The position numbers and the translations under genes were made by a program. The notes beneath the pieces are model-generated. The model was given only the letters and a program-made list of their open reading frames with translations, did not search any database and was not told where the DNA came from. DNA of 35,414 bases from Actinomycetota bacterium (GTDB lineage Bacteria; Actinomycetota; Acidimicrobiia; Acidimicrobiales; WLNW01), in the NCBI GenBank assembly GCA_009699605.1, contig WLNW01000013.1:1-35414 (forward strand). Direction: 5' to 3'. Positions 18,149 to 26,949 of this stretch are shown one piece after another; the first letter of the stretch is position 1; every line of letters starts with the position of its first letter.

Positions 18149-18215
18149 ACCATGGGCTGCGAAGGCGAGCGACCGTGACGCTTGACGAGCGGTCGCCTGC
18201 CCGGCAGCCCATGGT
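18149..18215. repeat. Long imperfect inverted repeat upstream of the TlpA-like gene
   Basis: Outer arms ACCATGGGCTGC (18149-18160) and GCAGCCCATGGT (18204-18215) match perfectly over 12 bp. After a short internal loop, GCGACCG (18169-18175) pairs with CGGTCGC (18190-18196) around a 14-nt loop. It could be a cruciform, an operator dyad or a structured RNA 3' end. No second copy is present in the window. Confidence 0.7.
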
Positions 18216-18251
18216 GTGGGGGGGTGCAGCCGCGCCGCACGGGCTCGGCGC

Positions 18252-18257
18252 TACCTT
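18252..18257 (+). promoter_or_regulatory. -10 box (TACCTT), leaderless
   Basis: TACCTT ends 7 nt before the ATG at 18265, so the TlpA-ccdA transcript is probably leaderless and separate from whiB7. Confidence 0.5.
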
Positions 18258-18264
18258 CAACACC

Positions 18265-18765
18265 ATGATTCGGATGCCGCGCCGGGCCGCGGCGGTGCTC
18301 GTAGCCACCGCGATGGCAATCGCCGCGTGCACGGGCAGCGGCGGCGACCGCACCGCCGACAAGAAGCTGATCACCACGCCGTACGAGCTTCTCGACGGCG
18401 GGACCTCCACGCTCACCACGCTCGCCGGCCAACCGGTGCTGGTGAACTTCTTCGCCAAATGGTGTGCCCCCTGCGTGGCCGAGATGCCGGCGCTCGAACA
18501 GCTCCACCAGGAGTACGCCGACCGGGTCACGTTCATCGGGTTCAGCACTCAGGAGTCGCCCGAAGACGCACGCGCCCTCATCGCCCTGACCAAGGTGAGC
18601 TACCCGATCGCCCGCGATCCCGACGGCCAGCTCTCGCTGGCGTTCGGCGCGATCGGCATGCCGTTCACCGCGCTGCTCCGCCCCGACGGCTCGATCGCGG
18701 CGCGGCACACCGGAGCGCTCACCGCCGACTCATTGCGCGACATGATCGACAAGGCGTTCTTCTGA
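18265..18765 (+). CDS. TlpA/ResA-like thiol-disulfide oxidoreductase lipoprotein
   Basis: A 166-residue membrane-anchored thioredoxin-fold protein acting outside the cytoplasmic membrane. A signal segment ends in the lipobox IAAC (Cys22). The redox motif WCAPC gives Cys67 and Cys70, and the cis-proline is Pro133 in GMPFT. Homologues such as ResA and CcsX reduce apocytochrome c cysteines before heme attachment. It overlaps the CcdA gene by 1 nt (TGATG), and CcdA typically supplies it with electrons. The c-type heme domain on CtaC in this window would be a client, which I infer from context. The start at 18265 gives a clean signal peptide; an in-frame start 30 codons upstream falls inside the inverted repeat. 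Confidence 0.92.
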   Translation: MIRMPRRAAAVLVATAMAIAACTGSGGDRTADKKLITTPYELLDGGTSTLTTLAGQPVLVNFFAKWCAPCVAEMPALEQLHQEYADRVTFIGFSTQESPEDARALIALTKVSYPIARDPDGQLSLAFGAIGMPFTALLRPDGSIAARHTGALTADSLRDMIDKAFF

Positions 18766-19676
18766 TGCTCGAGGGCCCGTTCGCATTGGCCTTCGGCGCC
18801 GGCATGGTGGCCACCATCAACCCGTGCGGATTCGCGATGCTGCCCGCCTACCTGTCGTACTTCCTGGGCTCGGAGGATCGCGACCAGCCCGGGCACACTG
18901 CATCCGGCCGGGGGCTCGGGCGCGCGGCCGTGGTTGGGCTGTGCGTCACCGCCGGCTTCGTCGTGGTGTTCGCAATCACCGGCACCATCATCTCGAACCT
19001 GTCGCGCGCGCTCCTCGACTACGTCCCCTATGTCACCGCGATCATCGGCATCGCGCTCATCGCGCTCGCCGTCGCAATGTTGTTCGGCTTCGAGCCGGCG
19101 CTGCGGCTGCCGAAGCTCGAAAAAGGCACCGGGTCGCGCGAACTCGGCTCCATGTTCGTGTTCGGCGTGTCCTATGCCGTGGCCTCGCTCGGGTGCACCA
19201 TCAGTCCCTTCCTCGCAGTCACCGCGACCACGTTCCGCCAGCAGAGCTTCCTCAGCGGCGTGGCCACCTTCGTGATGTACGGCATGGGCATGGGGGTGGT
19301 GGTGATCTCGCTCACCGTGTACACCGCGCTGGCCCGCAACGGTCTGGTGCGCTGGCTGCGACTCGCGATGCCCTACGTGAACCGCGTTGCCGCAGCACTG
19401 TTGCTGCTCTCCGGTGCATACGTGACCTACTACGGCATCTACGAGATCCGGGCCAACCGGTCCGACACGGTGGTCAACGATCCGGTGGTCGAGTACTTCA
19501 CCGAGCTGCAGGGCCGGGCATCAACCTGGGTACAAAACGTGGGCGCCGTGCGCTTGGGGCTGATGCTCGCCTTCGCCACGGTGGCGGTGATCGCCGCTCT
19601 CGTAGCCACGCGGCGCGGCGGTCGTGATCAGGGCGCCAGCCGCGACACGGTCCACTCGCCGGCCGACCGTTCGTAG
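18765..19676 (+). CDS. ccdA: CcdA / DsbD-family thiol reductant transporter
   Basis: A 303-residue integral membrane protein with about seven or eight hydrophobic segments. It passes electrons from cytoplasmic thioredoxin across the membrane to extracytoplasmic thioredoxin-like proteins. The two reactive cysteines are Cys21 in INPCGF and Cys144 in LGCTISPF, each followed by a proline-containing turn as in CcdA. It is translationally coupled to the TlpA-like gene. The hydrophilic C-terminal 40 residues after the last helix are longer than in minimal CcdA proteins. The final 49 nt overlap the convergent pdxH gene. Confidence 0.92.
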   Translation: MLEGPFALAFGAGMVATINPCGFAMLPAYLSYFLGSEDRDQPGHTASGRGLGRAAVVGLCVTAGFVVVFAITGTIISNLSRALLDYVPYVTAIIGIALIALAVAMLFGFEPALRLPKLEKGTGSRELGSMFVFGVSYAVASLGCTISPFLAVTATTFRQQSFLSGVATFVMYGMGMGVVVISLTVYTALARNGLVRWLRLAMPYVNRVAAALLLLSGAYVTYYGIYEIRANRSDTVVNDPVVEYFTELQGRASTWVQNVGAVRLGLMLAFATVAVIAALVATRRGGRDQGASRDTVHSPADRS

Positions 19677-20275
19677 CGCAACCGGTCGTGCAGGCGCGTC
19701 TCGCGTCCCTGCCAGAACTCGATGCGGTCAGGAACGACGCGGTAACCACCCCAATGCGGCGGGCGCGACACCTCGACCCCCGCGAACCGTTCGGCGACGG
19801 CCGCGAACGCTTCGTCGAGCTCGGCGCGCGAACCCACCACGGCCGATTGATCCGAGGCCCACGCCGCGATTTGGCGGCTGCGGGGCCGCGAGGCGAAGTA
19901 CGCGTCGGACTCGTGCACCGTGGTGCGTTGCACCAGACCGTCGACGCGGATCTGGCGCCGCATCGCGGTCCACAGGAAGTGCAACGACGCCACACCGCTC
20001 GCGTCGAGTGCCTCGCCCTTCGCGCTGGTGTAGTTGGTGAAAAACACGAAGCCGTGCTCGTCAAGCCCGCGCAACAGCACGGCGCGCGCCGAAGGCGTGC
20101 CCCCTGCGTCGACGGTGGCCAAGGTCATCGAATCGGGCTCGAACAGACCCGCCTCCCGAGCGGCGCCGATCCACTGGCGGCACGCGGCGATGGGGTCGGT
20201 GTCGAGATTGCGCGGCTCGAGGCCTTGCGCGTCGAACTGTGCGCGCAACGCCGCCAGATCGACGGGTCCGCTCAC
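19628..20275 (-). CDS. pdxH: Pyridoxamine 5'-phosphate oxidase
   Basis: A 215-residue FMN enzyme oxidising pyridoxamine- or pyridoxine-5'-phosphate to pyridoxal 5'-phosphate with O2. Typical segments run in order: ARAVLLRG, GFVFFTNYTSAKG, RRQIRVDG, SRPRSRQIAAWAS, RPPHWGGYRVVPDRIEFWQG and the C-terminal RLHDRLRYER ending WTVSRLAP, the usual family terminus. The GTG at 20275 overlaps the serS stop codon by 4 nt (GTGA), so the two genes are coupled. The 3' end overlaps ccdA antisense by 49 nt. Confidence 0.95.
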   Translation of the reverse strand: MSGPVDLAALRAQFDAQGLEPRNLDTDPIAACRQWIGAAREAGLFEPDSMTLATVDAGGTPSARAVLLRGLDEHGFVFFTNYTSAKGEALDASGVASLHFLWTAMRRQIRVDGLVQRTTVHESDAYFASRPRSRQIAAWASDQSAVVGSRAELDEAFAAVAERFAGVEVSRPPHWGGYRVVPDRIEFWQGRETRLHDRLRYERSAGEWTVSRLAP

Positions 20276-21558
20276 GCCGTCGGGATGATCGCGTCGCCGC
20301 GCAGGTACGGCGCGAGCACGTCGGGCAGCGCGATCGTCCCGTCGGGTTGGCGGTAGGTCTCGACGAGGGCCGCCCAAACCCGCGGCACCGCGAGCGCCGA
20401 ACCGTTCAGCGTGTTCACGAGCTGCGTGCCCTTCTGACCAGCGGGCCGGTAGCGAATGTTGGCGCGACGGGCCTGGTAGTCCGCGAACCACGAGCACGAG
20501 GACACTTCGAGCCAGCGGTCGGCTCCGGGGGCGTACACCTCGATGTCCCACGTGCGCGCCGAGCTGCTGCCGAGGTCGCCGGTACAGATGTCGACGATGC
20601 GGTACGCCAAACCGAGGTCGCGGATGAGTGCCTCGGCCCGGCCGAGGATGTCGTCGTGGGCCGCCGACGCTTGCTCGGGCGTCGTGTACGCCAGGATCTC
20701 GACCTTGTCGAACTCGTGCACGCGCAGCAGCCCGCGTGTATCGCGCCCGGCCGAACCGGCCTCGCGTCGGAAGCACGACGTGTGGGCCATGAGCCGCATG
20801 GGCAAGACCGACTCGTCGAGGATCTCGTCGCGGGCGAGCGAGGTGAGCGGCACCTCGGCCGTGGGAATGGCCCACAGGTCGTCGCGCTCGAGGTAGTACG
20901 CGTCGTCGGCGAACTTGGGCAGATGCCCGGTGGCGATCATCGTGTCCGTGCGCACCAACGTGGGCGGCCGGATCTCCTCGTAGGAATCGGCGTTGCGGTC
21001 GAGGGCGTACTGCACGAGCGCCCGCACGAGCGCTGCGCCCTTGCGGCGATACAGCACGAACATCGAGCCCGACATCTTGGCGCCGCGCTCCACGTCGAGG
21101 ATGCCCAGCGCTTCGCCGATCTCCCAGTGAGGCACACGCTGATGCGGCGCGTAGGAATCGGGGTCGAAGTTCTCGACGCGCAGTACGACGTTGGCGTGCT
21201 CGTCGGCGCCGTCGGGGCACTCGGGTGCCGGGGTGTTCGCGATGCGCAGCAAGTGCTCGCGCACCTCAGTGGCCAAGTCGTCGGCCCGCGCCGTGAGGGT
21301 CCGCTCGTCGTCACCGAGCGCCCGGCTGCGGGCCATGAGCTCGTCGGACTCGGCCGCTGACCCGCTTCGCCGCAACTGCCCAACCTGCTTCGACAAGTTG
21401 CTGATGTCGCGGCGCACGAGGTCGCGTTGCTCGGCGGTGCTGCGCTGGCTGCGGTCGAGTTCGACCACTTCGTCGATGGCCGACGTGTCGTGGCCGCGCC
21501 GCGCGAGCGCAGCCTTCACGGCCTCAGGTTCGGCACGGATGCGGCGGATATCGAGCAT
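20272..21558 (-). CDS. serS: Seryl-tRNA synthetase
   Basis: A 428-residue class II aminoacyl-tRNA synthetase charging tRNA-Ser (and tRNA-Sec where present). The N-terminal 100 or so residues form the long antiparallel coiled coil that grips the tRNA variable arm (RSQRSTAEQRDLVRRDISNL region). Motif 2 is seen in TSCFRREAGSAGRDTRGLLRVHEF and motif 3 in the stretch from NTLNGSALAVPR to the C-terminus. The ATG at 21558 is chosen over a GTG three codons upstream because MLDIRRIR is the usual family start and a TACGGT box ends 7 nt before it. Coupled to pdxH. Confidence 0.97.
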   Translation of the reverse strand: MLDIRRIRAEPEAVKAALARRGHDTSAIDEVVELDRSQRSTAEQRDLVRRDISNLSKQVGQLRRSGSAAESDELMARSRALGDDERTLTARADDLATEVREHLLRIANTPAPECPDGADEHANVVLRVENFDPDSYAPHQRVPHWEIGEALGILDVERGAKMSGSMFVLYRRKGAALVRALVQYALDRNADSYEEIRPPTLVRTDTMIATGHLPKFADDAYYLERDDLWAIPTAEVPLTSLARDEILDESVLPMRLMAHTSCFRREAGSAGRDTRGLLRVHEFDKVEILAYTTPEQASAAHDDILGRAEALIRDLGLAYRIVDICTGDLGSSSARTWDIEVYAPGADRWLEVSSCSWFADYQARRANIRYRPAGQKGTQLVNTLNGSALAVPRVWAALVETYRQPDGTIALPDVLAPYLRGDAIIPTA

Positions 21559-21565
21559 GGCGAGC

Positions 21566-21571
21566 ACCGTA
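21566..21571 (-). promoter_or_regulatory. -10 box (TACGGT), leaderless
   Basis: On the minus strand TACGGT ends 7 nt before the serS ATG at 21558. It separates serS-pdxH from the oxidase genes upstream. Confidence 0.5.
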
Positions 21572-21606
21572 CGCGCCGTGGAATCACCACGTGCGCCATT
21601 TGAGGG

Positions 21607-22566
21607 TCAGACAGGCCCGGGATCGGCTTCGGCTTCGGGCTTCCGAAGACCCGGGACCGGTTCGCGCAGCGCCGGGCCGATGCGTTCGAACTCCTCGGCC
21701 AACTGCTCGTAGGTGAGCTCTTCGGGAACGACGTCGCCGAGGTCGACGATGCGATAGCGATTGCCGTCGTGGCGCTCGGCGTTCACCGCCCAGCGGAAAA
21801 ACAACACGGCGATGATGACCCACAGGTAGAAGCCGCCGAAGATCTTCATGATCGCGCCCGCGGCCTGCTGGTCGTCGATCACGCCGATGTTCCACAGGCG
21901 GTACGGGCGGTCGTAGATGCGATAGACGGGGTTCTGAGCGAACGTGAGCCACGCACCCGGAACGGTGGGCACGACCGACTGCATGAACAGATACACCATG
22001 CGGGCCGGCAGGCTGATGCGCAGTTCGGGTAACGGCCCCACCACCGGCGTCCACATGAGCAGGGCCGTCGCAAACAACAACACGTGCATCGCGAAGTGGA
22101 ACGGTCCGTTACGCACCGACGCGCTCACCGCGCCCTGCCAGTGCAGGAAGATGATGAGACCGTTGAAGATCACGGCCGCGGGCACCGGACGCGCCAGCTT
22201 GCGGATCCACCGCGACACCGGGCCGCCGTCGAGCAGCACGAGGCGGGCCAACCACTCGGGGGTGGCCATCAAGAACATCGGTGGAACCACGAACGACAGC
22301 AACAAGTGCTGGATCATGTGCACCGAATAGAGGTACTGCTCGCCGATGTCGTGCATCGGCCAATCGGCCGAGAACCAGAGCAGGGCGACCGCGCCGAAGA
22401 ACCAGCCCTTCTGCCGGCGCGTGACTGCGACCTGACCGGGCGGCACCACCTTCGGTGCGATCACCCGAACCCCATAGCCCCCCACGATGACGATGCCCGC
22501 GACAAGCACCCACACCTCGGGGTGTGGTTGCCAGCGCCACGGGTCGGTGCCGGCGGCGAGCAGCAT
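21607..22566 (-). CDS. ctaG: CtaG-type cytochrome oxidase assembly protein
   Basis: A 319-residue protein of the Bacillus-type caa3 CtaG family, needed for assembling copper-containing aa3/caa3 oxidases. About seven membrane segments are visible between residues 15 and 260. Family-like conserved residues include the HMIQHLLLSFVVPP segment, NGLIIFLHW and HFAMHVLLF, whose histidines may bind copper. The cytoplasmic tail (about 265-319) is acidic. It is the last gene of the oxidase locus, starting 4 nt after the ctaF stop codon. It is unrelated to the Cox11-type proteins that share the gene name. Confidence 0.92.
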   Translation of the reverse strand: MLLAAGTDPWRWQPHPEVWVLVAGIVIVGGYGVRVIAPKVVPPGQVAVTRRQKGWFFGAVALLWFSADWPMHDIGEQYLYSVHMIQHLLLSFVVPPMFLMATPEWLARLVLLDGGPVSRWIRKLARPVPAAVIFNGLIIFLHWQGAVSASVRNGPFHFAMHVLLFATALLMWTPVVGPLPELRISLPARMVYLFMQSVVPTVPGAWLTFAQNPVYRIYDRPYRLWNIGVIDDQQAAGAIMKIFGGFYLWVIIAVLFFRWAVNAERHDGNRYRIVDLGDVVPEELTYEQLAEEFERIGPALREPVPGLRKPEAEADPGPV

Positions 22567-22570
22567 CGAC

Positions 22571-22909
22571 CTACCAGAACTCGAAAATGGTGAGGAGCAC
22601 GCAGTAGACGGAGACTGCGAACGTGAGCCCAGCCACGAACATCGTGGTGAACATTTTCGAGTCGAACTTCAGATGCATGAAGTAGCCGGCGACGATCGCG
22701 AACTTGACGATCATCATCGGGATCAAGATCGCAACCAGCAGACCACCCGTGATGTCGAACGTGTAGGTCGACACCTCGGCCGCGGTCAGCACGGCCAGGA
22801 TGATCGCGATCTTGACGTACTTGAGATCGGACGGATGGTCGTGCGCTCCCGCGTGCGCGTCACCCGACGCGGCGGGCGACACATCATGCGTCTCGGAGAC
22901 GGTGCTCAT
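22571..22909 (-). CDS. ctaF: Cytochrome c oxidase subunit IV (CtaF-like)
   Basis: A 112-residue small oxidase subunit with three membrane helices. The His/Asp-rich N-terminus (about 1-30) is followed by LKYVKIAIILAVLTAAEV, a helix through VKFAIVAGYFMHLKFD and a final helix. The YFMHLK motif is a hallmark of the prokaryotic COX4 family. It probably stabilises the subunit I/III core. A GAAGGAG ribosome site precedes the ATG. It lies between ctaE and ctaG in the main oxidase operon. Confidence 0.9.
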   Translation of the reverse strand: MSTVSETHDVSPAASGDAHAGAHDHPSDLKYVKIAIILAVLTAAEVSTYTFDITGGLLVAILIPMMIVKFAIVAGYFMHLKFDSKMFTTMFVAGLTFAVSVYCVLLTIFEFW

Positions 22910-22922
22910 CGGGAGCGCTCCT

Positions 22923-23552
22923 TCAGGGGATCAGGTAGACGATCGTGAAGATCACGATCCACACGACATCGACGAAGTGCCAGTACAAGCCGATGATCTC
23001 AACGGTCTCGGCTTGGGCCTGGTGCAGGTGGCCCCGGTAGGACCGCACGAACAACGACATCAACATGATGATGCCGATGCTCACGTGCACCCCGTGGAAT
23101 CCGGTGAGCGTGTAGAAGGCCGAACCGAAGATGTTGGTCGTGTAACCCAACCCCTCACGGTAGAACCCGGTGAACTCGTAGATCTGCCCACCGATGAAGA
23201 TCGAGCCCAGCACCGCAGTGGTGAGCAACCAGACCCGATTCGCGCGCTCGTCGCCCCGCTGGATGGCCGACAACGCGAGCACCATGGTGAGCGAGCTCAT
23301 GAGCAGCACGAACGAACTGGCCGAGGTGAACGGGATGTCGAACACATCCTTCGGACCAATGGAGCCTTCGGCGATGCGGTTCTTGTACAGCAGGTAGGTG
23401 GAGATCAAACCACCGAAGAGCAGACATTCGGAACCCAGGAACAGCCACATCGCCAACTTGGTGTTGGAGATGCCGGTGCTCGCGCCGTGACCGTGACCGT
23501 CATCGCCGGCGTGCTCGGCTGGGGCGTGAGTGGCAACTGCGACGTCAGCCAT
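22923..23552 (-). CDS. ctaE: Cytochrome c oxidase subunit III
   Basis: A 209-residue heme-copper oxidase subunit III with five membrane helices, the short bacterial form. Family residues are intact: the conserved Glu in LFLGSECLLFGG, GFHGVHV with both histidines, and YWHFVDVVW near the C-terminus. Subunit III stabilises subunit I and helps proton uptake. The first 25 residues are His/Gly-rich. The ATG at 23552 overlaps the ctaD stop by 8 nt and has a GAGGAGG ribosome site inside the ctaD coding sequence. A longer in-frame extension into ctaD is not used. Confidence 0.95.
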   Translation of the reverse strand: MADVAVATHAPAEHAGDDGHGHGASTGISNTKLAMWLFLGSECLLFGGLISTYLLYKNRIAEGSIGPKDVFDIPFTSASSFVLLMSSLTMVLALSAIQRGDERANRVWLLTTAVLGSIFIGGQIYEFTGFYREGLGYTTNIFGSAFYTLTGFHGVHVSIGIIMLMSLFVRSYRGHLHQAQAETVEIIGLYWHFVDVVWIVIFTIVYLIP

Positions 23553-25542
23553 TGCCGACCTCCTCGGCGCCGACCGACGCCAGCGCGAGCCCGGGTGACG
23601 GATCGTCGTGATCGTCGTGACCGTGGGCCTTGTTCGGGTCATCGGGTGGTTCCATCACCCAGCCGTACACGCCACCCAGCAGCAAGATCGCGCCCGGAAT
23701 GGTGAGCAGCAGGTTGAAGATCAGGCCGTAGCCGATGAGGGGCAGGCCCAACGCCACGACGAGCGGCCAGTACGACGGTGACGGCAGATGGACGTTCTTG
23801 TTGTCGCCCTTGTGCGCGACCTCTTCACCGGTGGCGATGCGCACCACCTTGTGATCCTTGTCGTAGCCGTACTTGCGATGCCAGAACTCGTCGAGACCGC
23901 GAACTTCGATCTCTTCGTCGAAGTTGTGCTCGGGCACCGGGGACGCGGTCATCCATTCGAGGCTGCGGGCGTCCCACGGGTCGGGCCCGGCGGGCGGTAT
24001 GAGGCCCCGTTTGTAGCGGACCGTGCTCAGCACCACGTTCACGAGGAACGAGGCGACCGACAAGGCGATGATGAACGCACCGATCGACACGATGAGGTTC
24101 CAGAACTCGAAACCGAACCCGGGCGAGTAGTGATCGATCCGGCGGCTCATGCCCTGCAAGCCAAGGATGTGCATCGGCCCGAACGTCATGTTCATGCCGA
24201 TGAGCTGGAGCCAGAAGTTGACCTTGCCCAACTTGCTGTCGAGCTTGTAGCCGAAGATCTTCGGCCACCAGAAATAGAAGCCACCGTAGAAGGCCATGAT
24301 GATCCCGCCGAACACCACGTAGTGGAAGTGGGCGACGATGTAGTAAGTGTCGGTCTGCTGGGTATCCGCCGGCGACACCGAGTGCGTGACGCCCGAGAGC
24401 CCGCCGATGGTGAACATGGCCGGTACGGCGATGGCGTAAAGCATCGGCACTTCGAAGCGCAACCGCCCGCCCCACATCGTGGCGAGCCAGTTGAGGATCT
24501 TCACGCCGGTCGGCACGGCGATGAACATCGTGGACAGCGAGAACGCGGTCACCGAGAGCGGGCCAATGCCCGACACGAACATGTGGTGCGCCCACACGCC
24601 CCAACCCATGAAACCAATCGCGATGCCCGAGCCGACCATGAACGAATAGCCGAAGATGGGCTTGCGGCTGAAGGTCGGGATGATCTCGGACACGATGCCG
24701 AACGCAGGTAACACGAGCACGTAGACCTCGGGATGCCCGAAGATCCAGAAGAGGTGCTGCCACAGCAACGGATCGGCACCCGCTTCGACGCGGAAGAAGT
24801 TGGCCCCGAAGCGCCGGTCGAAGGTGAGCAAGAACAGCGCGACCGTGATGACCGGAATGGCGAACAGCAGCAGGAACTGCGTGACCAACAACATCCAGGT
24901 GAGCACCGGCATGCGCATGAGCGACATGCCCTTGGTGCGCATGTTCAGCACCGTGGTGATGAGGTTGATGGCACCGACCAGTGAGGCGATGCCCGTGATC
25001 TGGAGACCGAGGGCGTAGAAGTCCATGCCATGGCCCGGTGAGTACGCCACGCCGGTGTTCGGGGCGTAGGCGAACCAGCCGCCGTCGGCACCGCCGCCGA
25101 AGATCCACGACGAGCTCAGGAACAGTCCGCCGACGAGGAAGCACCAGAAGCTGAACGCGTTGAGGCGAGGGAACGCCACGTCACGGGCGCCCACCTGCAG
25201 CGGGATGAAGTAGTTCGAGAAGGCCGCGCCGAGGGGCATCGCCACCAGGAAAATCATGGTGACACCGTGCATGGTGTAGATCTGGTTGTAGGTCTCGGCG
25301 CTGAGCAGCGACCCGTCGGGGCGGGCCAACTGGATGCGGATGAGCAGCGCTTCGATGCCACCGACGAGGAAGAACACCAGCCCCGCCGCGCCGTACATGA
25401 TGCCGATCTTCTTGTGGTCGACCGTGGTCACCCACGAGCGCCAGCCGCCTTTGGCGGTCGGCCGTGCAAAGACGCCCAACGGGGATCGCACCTCGGGTGC
25501 GCGGCCAGTGCCGATCGCAAGGGGCTGTTCGATGATGGCCAT
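23545..25542 (-). CDS. ctaD: Cytochrome c oxidase subunit I
   Basis: A 665-residue catalytic subunit that reduces O2 to water and pumps protons. All metal ligands are present: His92 and His407 for heme a, His405 for heme a3, and His270, His319 and His320 for CuB. Tyr274 in GHPEVY is the residue that cross-links to His270, and Glu272 marks an A1-type D channel. Twelve core helices end near residue 520. The C-terminal extension (about 590-650) adds two more hydrophobic segments starting PSYWPLVVALGL, a subunit IV-like module also found in the gene at 26950-27723, then a His/Asp-rich tail. It lies between ctaC and ctaE. Confidence 0.98.
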   Translation of the reverse strand: MAIIEQPLAIGTGRAPEVRSPLGVFARPTAKGGWRSWVTTVDHKKIGIMYGAAGLVFFLVGGIEALLIRIQLARPDGSLLSAETYNQIYTMHGVTMIFLVAMPLGAAFSNYFIPLQVGARDVAFPRLNAFSFWCFLVGGLFLSSSWIFGGGADGGWFAYAPNTGVAYSPGHGMDFYALGLQITGIASLVGAINLITTVLNMRTKGMSLMRMPVLTWMLLVTQFLLLFAIPVITVALFLLTFDRRFGANFFRVEAGADPLLWQHLFWIFGHPEVYVLVLPAFGIVSEIIPTFSRKPIFGYSFMVGSGIAIGFMGWGVWAHHMFVSGIGPLSVTAFSLSTMFIAVPTGVKILNWLATMWGGRLRFEVPMLYAIAVPAMFTIGGLSGVTHSVSPADTQQTDTYYIVAHFHYVVFGGIIMAFYGGFYFWWPKIFGYKLDSKLGKVNFWLQLIGMNMTFGPMHILGLQGMSRRIDHYSPGFGFEFWNLIVSIGAFIIALSVASFLVNVVLSTVRYKRGLIPPAGPDPWDARSLEWMTASPVPEHNFDEEIEVRGLDEFWHRKYGYDKDHKVVRIATGEEVAHKGDNKNVHLPSPSYWPLVVALGLPLIGYGLIFNLLLTIPGAILLLGGVYGWVMEPPDDPNKAHGHDDHDDPSPGLALASVGAEEVGNG

Positions 25543-25600
25543 CAGAGGTCACTCCCGAGATGGGGGGCGGATGGATCGATGATGCAGACGCATTGCGACA

Positions 25601-26947
25601 TCACTCGACCTCGGTCTTGGTGATGATCTCGGCCGCCGGCTTGGTGCCCGTGGACAGCAGGTATTCGACGAGATCGTTGATCTGGGGCTCGCTCAACTGA
25701 AGGTTCGGCATGCCGCGTTCGCCCACGGCGTAGGCGGGTTTCTCCTTGGGCGGGTTGCGGAGCCACGCCTCGAGCTGGGGCCGGTTGACCGTACCGTCAG
25801 GGTTGTACAGGTTGAAGATGCCACCGGCGTAGGTGGTGCGCGACGAGAAGTGCGTGAGGTTGGGCGCCGCCTTTGACACTTGCTGCGCCTCGCCGGTGTA
25901 GATGTCCTCGTTGATGCCCGTGGCCAGGTGGCAGCGCGTGCACTGGCCGCGGAAGATCGCCATGCCCCGGTCGGCCGCGCTGGCGGTCGGCGCAGCCAGC
26001 ACCTTGGAGGGATCGACCTTCGAGTTGAAGGTGCCGGCGGTGATGGCCTTTTGCTGATCGAGCCACGCCTGACCTTCGGGGGTAGTCGCGGTCGCAGGGG
26101 CCTTCTGCTGGGCCCACCACGTCTGGAAGTCGGCGTCGGTCATGGCGACGACCTGCATGCGCATGCGCGAGTGCGACAATCCGCAGAACTCGGTGCACTG
26201 ACCGAAGTACACGCCCGGATCGTCGGCTTCGATCTTCCATGGCTGGATGCGACCGGGGATCGCGTCGCGCTTGCCGTTCAGCGCGGGGATCCAGTGCGAG
26301 TGATTGACGTCGCGCGACGTGATGTAGAGATCGATCTCGGTGCCGACCGGGACCACCAACTGCGTGGCCGTGACGATCACCGGGTGCTTTTCGGTCTTGC
26401 CTTTGTGGTTCTGGATCTCGTTGAGCCGGACGTCGATGCCCAGGTCGTAATTCTTGGCCGGATCGAACCCGCCGTCGTAGTAGCGGTACTCCCACCACCA
26501 CTGCTGCCCGACCACCACGACCGATAGTGCTTGGTCCTTGTGGTACTTGTTCTGCGTCTGCAGCACCGACACGGTGAAGACCGCGACGACCGCGAGGATC
26601 ATGGCGGGGACGATGGTCCAGCCGATCTCGAGGCGCGTGTTGCCGTGGATCTGCTCGGGGAAGTCGACCTCGGTGTACTCCTTGACCCCGAACTTGCGGA
26701 TCATGAGGATCGTGCCGCCGATCACCAACGCGAGCACGACGCCGGCCACGATGAACACCGGCACGATCAGATTGTGCAGGTCGTCGGCGGTGGGGCCCTT
26801 GGGCTTCATGGTGTCGAGTTCGGCACCACTCGCGCACGAGGTCACGAAGGCGGAGACCCCGAGGGTGCCCACCAGCGCGAGCGCACGGCGTGGCCCACGA
26901 CGGAACGCGCCGATCGAACCGGTGTGCGGCGAACTGATCCGCTTCAC
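25601..26947 (-). CDS. ctaC: Cytochrome c oxidase subunit II fused to cytochrome c (caa3 type)
   Basis: A 448-residue electron-entry subunit. A signal segment ends in a lipobox-like VTSC (Cys38). Two membrane helices follow (about 58-84 and 107-128), then the cupredoxin domain with the CuA site Cys251, Glu253, Cys255, His259 and Met262, the remaining His being in VNHSH (about 216-218). A C-terminal c-type heme domain has CTRCH (336-340) and an axial Met413 in RGMPNL. Such fusions define caa3 oxidases. The GTG at 26947 has the best-spaced ribosome site (AAGGG); a GTG at 26953 overlaps the upstream stop codon and would add two residues. Confidence 0.96.
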   Translation of the reverse strand: MKRISSPHTGSIGAFRRGPRRALALVGTLGVSAFVTSCASGAELDTMKPKGPTADDLHNLIVPVFIVAGVVLALVIGGTILMIRKFGVKEYTEVDFPEQIHGNTRLEIGWTIVPAMILAVVAVFTVSVLQTQNKYHKDQALSVVVVGQQWWWEYRYYDGGFDPAKNYDLGIDVRLNEIQNHKGKTEKHPVIVTATQLVVPVGTEIDLYITSRDVNHSHWIPALNGKRDAIPGRIQPWKIEADDPGVYFGQCTEFCGLSHSRMRMQVVAMTDADFQTWWAQQKAPATATTPEGQAWLDQQKAITAGTFNSKVDPSKVLAAPTASAADRGMAIFRGQCTRCHLATGINEDIYTGEAQQVSKAAPNLTHFSSRTTYAGGIFNLYNPDGTVNRPQLEAWLRNPPKEKPAYAVGERGMPNLQLSEPQINDLVEYLLSTGTKPAAEIITKTEVE

Positions 26948-26949
26948 AG

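Noticed and set aside
17473-18708. A 411-codon minus-strand frame covering the uORF, WhiB7-like and TlpA-like genes
   Set aside because: It runs antisense through three better-supported genes and two strong hairpins, and shows no recognisable domain.
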